This document shows positions 36,921 to 43,799 of a DNA stretch of 64,000 bases, piece by piece. The number at the start of each line of letters is the position of its first letter. Position 1 is the stretch's first letter. The DNA comes from Aureibaculum algae (GTDB taxonomy: Bacteria; Bacteroidota; Bacteroidia; Flavobacteriales; Flavobacteriaceae). The position numbers and the translations under genes were made by a program. The notes under the pieces were generated by a model that did not search any database, was not told the DNA's origin, and saw only the letters and a list, made by a program, of their open reading frames with translations. The stretch lies in NCBI RefSeq assembly GCF_006065315.1, contig NZ_CP040749.1:4672001-4736000 (forward strand), written 5' to 3'.

Positions 36921-37120
36921 ATGAAGAAAACTTTGTTAACTCTTTTTTTACTCGGGCTTACTCTTGTCGCTAAATCTTTAAACAACAGCGTAGAACAATC
37001 AACTTAAGGAATCCAAACTGGATTTTTGGGTATTTGGTTTCAATACGAATTTAAATTATCAGATCAATTAGCATTAAGAAGTGAAATGGGCATGCCATTC
37101 AAATTTTTAGTGAAATAAAC
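36921..37120 (+). pseudogene. Fused remnant of an outer-membrane barrel protein and another gene end
   Basis: The frame begins MKKTLLTLFLLGLTLVAKS with a signal peptide, stops at TAA (37005-37007) and goes on in frame as GIQTGFLGIWFQYEFKLSDQLALRSEMG, the usual start of a Flavobacterial barrel protein. At about 37086 it runs directly into sequence copied from the end of the gene at 32052. So it is both stopped and fused. The next 300 bases hold copy 6; nothing else is recognised between 37121 and 37426. Confidence 0.6.
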
Positions 37121-37153
37121 AAAGCGAAATCGTGGTTGCTAAAAAAATAATTT
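37086..37153 (+). repeat. 68-bp copy of the 3' end of the gene at 32052-32396
   Basis: 37086-37153 matches 32332-32399 in 66 of 68 bases by eye. The similarity continues more weakly through the following about 80 bases into the repeat (copy 6 here, copy 2 there), so gene end, spacer and repeat appear to have been copied as one block. Confidence 0.85.
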
Positions 37154-37179
37154 ATTACTGTTAGTAAAGTTAATTAACC

Positions 37180-37392
37180 AATCTAAATCCATAACATTTA
37201 CAAGCTTATTATTTGTTTGCAATTCCTTTTTTTATAACTTAGCTTACTTAAGTTGTTAACGCTAAACAAACCCCAATTGTATCCCTTAAAACAAGAAGCT
37301 TTAAATTTTCGATTTGTTTACCTATTAAATGACCTAACCGTAAAGATAAATACCCCTTGCGACACCTCGGGAGTGGTGAACCATATGAATAG
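37180..37392 (+). repeat. Intergenic promoter-hairpin repeat, copy 6
   Basis: TTG (37213-37215), 19 bases, TAACTTAG (37235-37242), 17 bases, then the hairpin: GCTAAACAAA (37261-37270) with TTTGTTTA (37313-37320), AATT/AAATT inside, and CTT/AAG at the tip. The sequence after it is close to that of copy 4, and the second module is at 37349-37392. It ends 35 bases before the next start codon. Confidence 0.75.
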
Positions 37393-37426
37393 CAAAAATT
37401 AAAATCAACAATCCAAACTCAAGAAT

Positions 37427-38665
37427 ATGAAGAAAAATTACCTTCTAGTTTTTATTATTTTACCAATGTTTGCCTTTTCTCAGTTTGATGTAAATACTGT
37501 GGAAGTGACAACAAATGATTTAGTTTACGATAGCAATACCGATCGAATTTATGTATCTATTCCAAGTTCAAATGGTGCTAATGGCAATAGTATAGGTGTT
37601 ATAAATCCCAATAATAACACCTTAGAGAATACTGTTTTTATTGGAAGCGAGCCCACTGCATTGGCAATTTCTGATGATGGAAAATATATTTATAGCGGAT
37701 TTAGCGGTTCATCAACGGTTAGAAGATTTGAAATTTCTACTCAAACATCAGGACTTCAATTTAGTTTAGGCTCTGATTCTTCAAATGGTTCTTTTTATGC
37801 TGAAGATATTGAGGTAATGCCTGGGCAATCAAATACCATTGCTGTTTCAAGAAAAAATATTGGGTTTACACCAAGACATGAAGGGGTAGCAATTTATGAC
37901 AATGGGGTTATCAGACCCACAACTACACCAGCCCATACAGGAAGTAATAAAATTGAATTTAGTGCTCAAAATTCTCTAATTGGATATAATAATGAATCCA
38001 CAGAATTTGGAATAAGAAGAATGTCAATAAATAGTTCGGGAGTTAGTGTTTTAGGTGTATCACCAAATGTATTATCTGGAGCTGACGAAGATTTTAGTTA
38101 TTTCAATGGCAAAATATATGCAACTGATGGCACCGTTGTAGATGCAACAGGTTCATTATTTGTAGCGGGAACTTTTTCAAATGTTAATGGCCCTTCAGTA
38201 TATGATACGAATGCAGACCTAGTTTGTTATGCAAGTTTTGATTTTTCTGGAAATATAGTATTCCAAAGATTTAATCCAACTACTTTTTTACTGGCAGATA
38301 ATTTACCAATTTCAGAAGCTTTTGGTGATGTAAATAACATTATTACATGCGGAACAGGTTGCTATGCCTTTAACAGTTCTGACAATAAAGTAGTAATTAT
38401 TAAAGATGCAACTTTAGGATTAACCCAATTCGATTCTAAAAATCAATTAAGCATTCATCCAAACCCAACCGTTGACTATATCAGTGTAACGAATGGTGAA
38501 AATATTGAGAAAATCCTAGTTTACGATTTAAGAGGTAAAATAGTAGCCAATTTTAATAATAAAGCGGACCATCTATATTTAGGAAATTTAGCTTCAGGTA
38601 CTTATTTTGTTAAAATTCAAGACAAAAATAATAGAACAATAAATAGAAAATTATTAAAGAAATAA
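37427..38665 (+). CDS. Secreted beta-propeller protein with T9SS sorting domain
   Basis: A 412-residue exported protein (signal ending FAFSQ). Residues about 25-330 look like YVTN/YncE-type propeller repeats (DLVYDSNTDRIYVSIP, IGVINPNNNTLENTVFIGSEPTALAIS, DDGKYIYSGFSGSSTVRRF). The last 75 residues are a type A T9SS sorting domain (SIHPNPTVDYISV, ILVYDLRGKIV, SGTYFVKIQDKNN, ending RKLLKK). So it is expected to cross the outer membrane by the type IX route. Function unknown, perhaps adhesive. It follows copy 6. Confidence 0.75.
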   Translation: MKKNYLLVFIILPMFAFSQFDVNTVEVTTNDLVYDSNTDRIYVSIPSSNGANGNSIGVINPNNNTLENTVFIGSEPTALAISDDGKYIYSGFSGSSTVRRFEISTQTSGLQFSLGSDSSNGSFYAEDIEVMPGQSNTIAVSRKNIGFTPRHEGVAIYDNGVIRPTTTPAHTGSNKIEFSAQNSLIGYNNESTEFGIRRMSINSSGVSVLGVSPNVLSGADEDFSYFNGKIYATDGTVVDATGSLFVAGTFSNVNGPSVYDTNADLVCYASFDFSGNIVFQRFNPTTFLLADNLPISEAFGDVNNIITCGTGCYAFNSSDNKVVIIKDATLGLTQFDSKNQLSIHPNPTVDYISVTNGENIEKILVYDLRGKIVANFNNKADHLYLGNLASGTYFVKIQDKNNRTINRKLLKK

Positions 38666-38704
38666 CCCCTCTCGACACTTCGAGAATAGTTAAACGTATG
38701 TTGG
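38661..38704 (+). repeat. Second hairpin module without the main repeat
   Basis: TCTCGA and TCGAGA pair across a CACT loop in the segment that overlaps the preceding stop codon, followed by GTTAAACGTATGTTGG. The same layout, with variant but still pairing arms, follows copies 2, 4, 6 and 8 and stands alone at 39611. It precedes the start at 38745 by about 40 bases. Confidence 0.55.
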
Positions 38705-38744
38705 TTGTAATTGAAACAAAAATTATAATTTAATTTTTAATATA

Positions 38745-39242
38745 ATGAAGAAATTAATACTAGGACTAATTGTAGCTGGACTATTAATAAGCTGTAATAA
38801 ATCAAAAAAAATATTTGATTTAAAACAATTTTGCAAATACACGATAGCGTGTTATAAGAATGATAACATATCAGAAGCACGAGCATTGAGAATAAAAAAA
38901 GAGGAATTAATGAGTGCGATAACCGCAATGACTATGCCTGAAACCAATAAAAAGCAAGAATTAGAAGCTACAGAAAATCGAGCAAAGAATGGCTATTTTG
39001 ATAAAACAAGATTAGAAAAAGCCTATTCAGAATTTAGAACAGTACAAGACAAAGATTTTTGGGAAAACTGTACAATTGAAGAATATAAGTATCTTCAAAC
39101 TGAAGATTTTTTTGGTTTTGAAATGGCGGAACCCATCGTTGTTTTAAAATATGGAGATAAAACCAAAAACTTTAAAATAGGTGAATTAATAAAAACTCAT
39201 AAAGGGTGGAAAATACTTGGAGCTGGACCCAGTTGGAAATAA
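38745..39242 (+). CDS. Lipoprotein of unknown function
   Basis: A 165-residue lipoprotein (LIVAGLLISCNKSKK). It has a helical, charged first half (RIKKEELMSAITAMTMPETNKKQELEATENRAK) and a short beta C-terminus (EPIVVLKYGDKTKNFKIGELIKTHKGWKILGAGPSWK) reminiscent of the DUF4878-type lumazine-like lipoproteins, though I cannot be certain. Its neighbour is a small membrane protein gene 36 bases further on; the two may be cotranscribed. It is part of the repeat array. Confidence 0.58.
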   Translation: MKKLILGLIVAGLLISCNKSKKIFDLKQFCKYTIACYKNDNISEARALRIKKEELMSAITAMTMPETNKKQELEATENRAKNGYFDKTRLEKAYSEFRTVQDKDFWENCTIEEYKYLQTEDFFGFEMAEPIVVLKYGDKTKNFKIGELIKTHKGWKILGAGPSWK

Positions 39243-39278
39243 AATAACTTCGTAAAACAATGTAACACCAACTTCAAT

Positions 39279-39608
39279 TTGGAAGAATTGAATGACCAAA
39301 TAAAAATTGTGGAGGCCGAAATACTAGAATGTCGAAATAAACTTAACCGAAAGAAAAAACGCATTCCACTCCTAATTTTTATCGGAATTGCACTCTCTTT
39401 TATTTTTCCGTATTTACCTGGTAGACGTGGAAGAAGACCAATGATGGAATCTTGGAAATATCATTATGCGGTACTCTTTTGTGCGGTAATTATTGCAATT
39501 GTTCTTGCCATTAGTTATTCAATGGATAAAACTAAATTAGAGAAAAATTTACGTGCATTGAAACTGAGAAAATATCTTATTGAACAAAAAAGACAAACAA
39601 AAAATTGA
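39279..39608 (+). CDS. Small membrane protein with flanking coiled coils
   Basis: A 109-residue protein starting at TTG. A charged helical N-terminus (IKIVEAEILECRNKLNRKKKR) precedes the membrane segment IPLLIFIGIALSFIFPYLP, then an Arg/Gly loop (GRRGRRPM), a second segment (YAVLFCAVIIAIVLAISYS) and a second charged helix (KTKLEKNLRALKLRKYLIEQKR). No family recognised. It is 36 bases after the preceding lipoprotein gene. Confidence 0.52.
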   Translation: MEELNDQIKIVEAEILECRNKLNRKKKRIPLLIFIGIALSFIFPYLPGRRGRRPMMESWKYHYAVLFCAVIIAIVLAISYSMDKTKLEKNLRALKLRKYLIEQKRQTKN

Positions 39609-39610
39609 GC

Positions 39611-39643
39611 TAATACCCTCCCCACACTTCATACATATGTTGG
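39611..39643 (+). repeat. Second hairpin module, lone shortened copy
   Basis: AATACCCTCCCCACACTTC then ATACATATGTTGG, matching the second module that follows the main repeat elsewhere, but with the right arm shortened so that pairing is lost. It precedes the start at 39700 by about 57 bases. Confidence 0.45.
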
Positions 39644-39699
39644 CAACAATTGACGCAACTAAATGAAGTTTCTAACATCTTTTTGTATAAATAACACAT

Positions 39700-40233
39700 A
39701 TGAAAAACAGAAATTACCTTATCACTTTCCTATTAATAAGTGGACTACTATTTTCTTGCTCATCTGATGATGACTTTAACTATCAAAATGATTTTGAAAG
39801 CAGCCAAAAATCTTGGTTGAGTTTTAAAGAATCTTCAAACAATTCGTATACCTATGTGGTATCTGGCGGTTCTGTATTTACCAGTTATGGATGGGAGACT
39901 ACTATAACAGTTTCAAATGGAAAAGTAATTGAACGGGAGTTTAGATACACCACTGGTGCAGAAAATTTTATTCCTGTAGACCAATTGGAATGGATCGAAA
40001 ACGAAAATGAAATTGGCAGTTCAGAACACGAACATACAAGTGCTTTTTCTGCATTAACCTTAGATGAAATATATAACCTAGCAGAACAAGAATGGTTAAT
40101 TAAAAGAAAAGGGGCTACCTCATACTTTGCATCAGAGAATAATGGGTTAATCTCATCTTGCGGCTATACTAAAAAAGAATGTTTAGACGATTGCTTTGTT
40201 GGAGTTACAATTAAAACCATAACAGCTTTGTAA
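39700..40233 (+). CDS. Lipoprotein of unknown function
   Basis: A 177-residue lipoprotein (LLISGLLFSCSSDDD). The mature part begins with an acidic stretch, then YTYVVSGGSVFTSYGWETTITVSNGKVIEREFRY, a beta-rich pattern resembling DUF6174-like domains; LTLDEIYNLAEQEWLIK and a cysteine-containing tail (CGYTKKECLDDCFVG) follow. Function unknown. It is the last plus-strand gene before the inverted endoglucanase gene. Confidence 0.6.
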   Translation: MKNRNYLITFLLISGLLFSCSSDDDFNYQNDFESSQKSWLSFKESSNNSYTYVVSGGSVFTSYGWETTITVSNGKVIEREFRYTTGAENFIPVDQLEWIENENEIGSSEHEHTSAFSALTLDEIYNLAEQEWLIKRKGATSYFASENNGLISSCGYTKKECLDDCFVGVTIKTITAL

Positions 40234-40264
40234 AATTTGCCTAATTATTAAATTAATAAAAACC

Positions 40265-40402
40265 GTTGTCCAAAATCGATGTAATTTATTATTGGCTTGT
40301 ATGCCTTTTTTATAACTTAGCTTACATCAATTAGTAACGCTAGGCAAATGCCCAATTTTCTCCCTTCCTACCGAAGTCTTAAAATTTAGATTGCCTTTAG
40401 TT
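40265..40402 (+). repeat. Intergenic promoter-hairpin repeat, copy 7
   Basis: TTG (40292-40294), 18 bases, TAACTTAG (40313-40320), 17 bases, then the hairpin. The 5' arm is CTAGGCAA (40340-40347) and the 3' arm is TTGCCTTTAG (40391-40400): where other copies pair AACAA with TTGTT, this one pairs GGCAA with TTGCC. AATTTT/AAAATT and CTTC/GAAG are kept. The repeat points into the 3' end of a minus-strand gene that begins eight bases beyond it. Confidence 0.75.
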
Positions 40403-40407
40403 GTTAA

Positions 40408-41595
40408 CTATTTAACCGCGTTTTTAATTATTGTTTCTGCCTGTTCTACTGAAGTCCAAGTTAAAGTATTTCGATTAAACAATTGATAATCACCGCCATC
40501 ATCCCACAGAATGGTTAATAAATCTCTTGCAGTTGCTTCTTTAGCATAAAACGCAGCATATTCAATACGATTTTTAACCGCTATAGTCTTTTTTGTTGCC
40601 CATTCTCCCAATATAACAGGGCGTTTTTCTTCAACAATCCATTTTTGTCTAATTTTATCAAACTCGGCTCTCAAATCTGCTTTGTCTTGAGCAGACCCCC
40701 ATGTTCCTTGACCTTCTAGGGCAAACAAATAGGGAAAATAAGAGTGCAAAGAAATAATAATCTTTGGGTCGTTATTTGGAATAACTAATCCGTTCATTGC
40801 GTCAGGAGAAGTGCTTGCTGCCCAAGTAGGTATCATAAGATGCCTTTTAGCGTTGTTACCACCAGTTGCTCTTATAGCATCTACTGATGTTTTAAGATAA
40901 TCGTTAATAATATTTCGCCCCTCAAGAGTACCTCCAGTCCATTCCTGCGGAATGTTTTTGATTCTAGGTTCGTTCATTACTTCAAAAATTAAAGATTCAT
41001 TGTATTCTTTAAAATAGGTAGCAACTTGTGTCCAAAGACTGTGCAAACGCTTATTAACATTCACGGCTAAAGATGGTATAGGTTTGGCCCACTCATTATC
41101 ATGGTGTAAATCTATTATTACGTGCATTTGATTTTCTAAACCGTAATCAATTATTTTTTTAATTCTTTCAAGGTAATTTAGTTCAATTTGATAAGGTGCA
41201 ATAGCACTTTGATTCCACTCCCAAGTAACAGGTATTCTTAGCGTTTTGAATCCCATCTCACTTACGGCATCAATTATTGCTTTGTTGGGAAGTGGATTTC
41301 CCCAATCGGTTTTATCTTTGGAAACCACATCAAAACTATTTCCTAGATTCCATCCTACACCCATTTCAGCAACCAATTCAAAGGAAGTAATATCACGAGC
41401 CTCACCAATTCCGTGCATACTTGAGTCTACCGTAGCAGTGGGCAGGTCGGGTTGTAGATCTTGAACAGGGATTGGGTCTTTAATCGTTGGTGTTTCATTT
41501 GATTGACCACAAGAAGAAAGGAATACGAACAAAGCAGATACGCCAATAATTATAAGTTTTAGATTGTTGGATTTCTTAAAAATTCTTGATTTCAT
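40408..41595 (-). CDS. Secreted GH5 endoglucanase-type glycosidase
   Basis: A 395-residue lipoprotein (ALFVFLSSCGQ) with a GH5 catalytic domain over about 60-395. GWNLGNSFD near the start, RIPVTWEWN, DLHHDNEWAKP, the acid/base Glu in FEVMNEPRIK and the nucleophile Glu in ILGEWATKK are all present. It should hydrolyse beta-1,4-glucans or mannans outside the cytoplasm. It is the only minus-strand gene in the array, and its stop codon lies eight bases from the right arm of copy 7. An insertion or inversion is the likely explanation. Confidence 0.88.
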   Translation of the reverse strand: MKSRIFKKSNNLKLIIIGVSALFVFLSSCGQSNETPTIKDPIPVQDLQPDLPTATVDSSMHGIGEARDITSFELVAEMGVGWNLGNSFDVVSKDKTDWGNPLPNKAIIDAVSEMGFKTLRIPVTWEWNQSAIAPYQIELNYLERIKKIIDYGLENQMHVIIDLHHDNEWAKPIPSLAVNVNKRLHSLWTQVATYFKEYNESLIFEVMNEPRIKNIPQEWTGGTLEGRNIINDYLKTSVDAIRATGGNNAKRHLMIPTWAASTSPDAMNGLVIPNNDPKIIISLHSYFPYLFALEGQGTWGSAQDKADLRAEFDKIRQKWIVEEKRPVILGEWATKKTIAVKNRIEYAAFYAKEATARDLLTILWDDGGDYQLFNRNTLTWTSVEQAETIIKNAVK

Positions 41596-41856
41596 ATCAT
41601 CATTTTATTTGTAATCAAATTTAAGAATTTATTCAAAGATAAAGTCATCATTAAGATAATGATTAACGTTTATGCTCTGATTTTAATCGAGGTGAAATAA
41701 CCGATGGGTATTCTGACAGTCTCCACTGCAAGAAAGAGATCCGTTAGTGCCATTTTTGCTCAATTAAAGTGTTTTTTGTAAGGATAACTATCGGGATTAA
41801 ATGAAACAAAAGAGGTGTCTAGAAATCTTTTTTTTAAATTCACTTTACATTAATTC

Positions 41857-42025
41857 AGTTTGTTTCTAAACGAATTAAAAATTATATTTGTACGTAGTCG
41901 CTAAACAAAAACCCAATTTTCTCCCTTCAACCCAGAAGCTTTAAAATTTGAATTTGTTTTAGTAATTAACAGTTTAAAATAATAACCCTACCGATACTTT
42001 GGGAATGATTATACATATAATGTAG
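41857..42025 (+). repeat. Intergenic promoter-hairpin repeat, copy 8
   Basis: TTG (41860-41862), 20 bases, TATATTTG (41883-41890), eight bases, then the hairpin: GCTAAACAAA (41900-41909) with TTTGTTTTAG (41953-41962), AATTTT (41915-41920) with AAAATT (41943-41948), and CTTC (41925-41928) with GAAG (41935-41938) around AACCCA. The second module is at 41981-42023. It is the best-preserved copy, and it stands 72 bases before the next start. The rest of 41596-41856, upstream of the endoglucanase gene, holds nothing I recognise. Confidence 0.8.
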
Positions 42026-42033
42026 CTAATTTG

Positions 42034-42843
42034 ATGAAAATAATATTTTTTATAATATCTCTGACAACCGTCTCATTTCTTCAAGCACAAGAACAAGAGC
42101 CAACCGTTTATTCAGAAATTTTCGACAATTACTCCCCTAGAAATTATTATCGAGTTAAAAACGGACAGCCTAACAACTTAACAATTAATGATACAATCAT
42201 TTTGAACAAATCTGAAACATGGATTGAAAAAAATATTTATACGTTTGAAAGCCCAAATAAAATTCTAGTTAAAAAGTTTAGGAATGATTCTTTAGCTAAA
42301 GATGAAATATATAAACTTGATTCTATCGGTAGATTAATCAATTATGAAGGAAATATTAAATACAGTAAAGGTGAGTGGTATATAACAAGGTTAAACTTTA
42401 CTTATGAATCGAATAAAAAGATAATTGAAAAGATTAACCGATTCGGTAAAATTCACATGCGTTACGAAGTTGAGTATGATAGCCTTAAAAATCCAATAAT
42501 ACTTAGAGATATTATTGTTGGTCCAGATTACACAAAATTAGAAAGTGTAAAATATGATTATAAACATGGAATTTTTACGCACATGGATTTCAACTATGAT
42601 GGAAATTTAAGTAAAGAAGAAGAAGGTTATATAAATCTTGATTACGTAATTGATAGAAATAAATTTGGAGATATTACAAGAATGTACTGGATGACGTCAA
42701 ATAAACAAGATAATATTATTTATGACATCGAATATGTTTATGATCAGTTTAATAATTGGATAAAAATGGTAAAAATATTAAACACGGGGAATACTAAAAA
42801 AGTTTACTCGAAAACCTATCGCAAAATTAATTATAATAACTAA
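42034..42843 (+). CDS. Secreted protein with YD-like repeats
   Basis: About 269 residues from ATG 42034; a TTG directly before it belongs to the same frame. The signal peptide ends FLQAQ. The mature part is beta-rich with repeats of the YD type (LNFTYESNKKII, EVEYDSLKNPII, KYDYKHGIF, NYDGNLSKEE, IEYVYDQFNNW), similar in style to the gene at 35825. It probably sits outside the cytoplasm; function unknown. It follows copy 8 by 72 bases. Confidence 0.62.
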   Translation: MKIIFFIISLTTVSFLQAQEQEPTVYSEIFDNYSPRNYYRVKNGQPNNLTINDTIILNKSETWIEKNIYTFESPNKILVKKFRNDSLAKDEIYKLDSIGRLINYEGNIKYSKGEWYITRLNFTYESNKKIIEKINRFGKIHMRYEVEYDSLKNPIILRDIIVGPDYTKLESVKYDYKHGIFTHMDFNYDGNLSKEEEGYINLDYVIDRNKFGDITRMYWMTSNKQDNIIYDIEYVYDQFNNWIKMVKILNTGNTKKVYSKTYRKINYNN

Positions 42844-42971
42844 CAGTAATAATAATTCACGTGGCGACCACAAAGCTTAGGGTTTTTACGAAAAATTACT
42901 AACTTTAAAAATGGCTTGGTACTTAAAGACTATTCTACAACGAAACAAGAGCTATAATTTGACCATAAAAA

Positions 42972-43454
42972 ATGAAAATTGATTATAAATTGGATAAAAT
43001 TTTTCCCTTAATGTTCATAATTATCGGAATTACTCTTATTGTTTGTGGACTAATACTTCTGGGAACTTTTGACTCAAGAATGAAAATTGGAATTACAATT
43101 TTATCATTTGGACTTATAATAGTATTTACTCGAAAAGGAACAATTGTTGATTTTAATCAACGCAAAATAAAACATTATGTTGGACTTTTCTTTATTAAAA
43201 TCGGAAACTATAAAACAATAGAAGATTATACTTTTATCTCGGTGTTAATGATAAATCAAAAGAGTTTCGGATATAGTAGAACGGGAGTTCAATTCTCTGA
43301 AAGAAAGAGAATTTATAGAATATGTCTGTTAAATAAGACACATAGAAACCGATTAAAAATTGCAGATTTTAAAGACGAAAATAATGTCCATTTAGAAGTA
43401 CAAAGAATAGCTAAAAATTTGAAGTTGGAATATGTTAATTATAGTCCGACATAA
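42972..43454 (+). CDS. Small inner-membrane protein with C-terminal soluble domain
   Basis: A 160-residue protein with two adjacent membrane segments (MFIIIGITLIVCGLILLGTF and IGITILSFGLIIVF) and a C-terminal half that is beta-rich (TIVDFNQRKIKHYVGLFFIKIGNYK), resembling small PH-like membrane-anchored domains. No catalytic motif is seen. It is the last gene of the array before the ATPase/protease pair. Function unknown. Confidence 0.58.
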   Translation: MKIDYKLDKIFPLMFIIIGITLIVCGLILLGTFDSRMKIGITILSFGLIIVFTRKGTIVDFNQRKIKHYVGLFFIKIGNYKTIEDYTFISVLMINQKSFGYSRTGVQFSERKRIYRICLLNKTHRNRLKIADFKDENNVHLEVQRIAKNLKLEYVNYSPT

Positions 43455-43567
43455 AACACTAAAGTCACCAACAAAAAAACCAACCTAAAACCTCTCAACG
43501 ACTCAATATAAAAACTAGTAAAGTTTACTTAGACCATTCAATTTTTGAATAAAAATTTGAAAGCCGC

Positions 43568-43720
43568 TCTAAACCCCTAACATTTACCGCTTTATTATTT
43601 GTTTGTAACCCTTTTTTTTATAACTTAGTTTACATAAATTTGTAACGCTAAACAAACCCCTATTTTCTCCCTTCAATCCAGAAGCTTTAAAATTAGATTT
43701 GTTTTAGTAATTTAGCCTTA
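43568..43720 (+). repeat. Intergenic promoter-hairpin repeat, copy 9
   Basis: TTG (43599-43601), 19 bases, TAACTTAG (43621-43628), 17 bases, then the hairpin: GCTAAACAAA (43647-43656) with TTTGTTTTAG (43698-43707), TTTT/AAAA and CTTC/GAAG inside. The upstream 30 bases resemble those of copy 6 (TAACATTTAC...). It lies 93 bases before the ATPase start. The stretch 43455-43799 holds this and a promoter-like palindrome only. Confidence 0.78.
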
Positions 43721-43769
43721 GGAAAAATAACCCAATTGCATATATACGTAGGAATAATATAAAATAAAT

Positions 43770-43793
43770 ACTCTACGAAATAGAGTAACTTTG
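43770..43793 (+). promoter_or_regulatory. Palindrome overlapping a -7 box ahead of the ATPase gene
   Basis: ACTCTA-N5-TAGAGT (43770-43786) is a perfect inverted repeat that joins TAACTTTG (43786-43793), a match to the Bacteroidetes -7 consensus TAnnTTTG. Only six bases separate the box from the ATG at 43800, so the transcript would be leaderless or nearly so. No TTG box at the usual distance was found. Confidence 0.45.
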
Positions 43794-43799
43794 TAGAAA

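Noticed and set aside
31719..43799. CRISPR array
   Set aside because: The repeats are spaced at kilobase distances with genes between them and are not identical; no cas genes are present.
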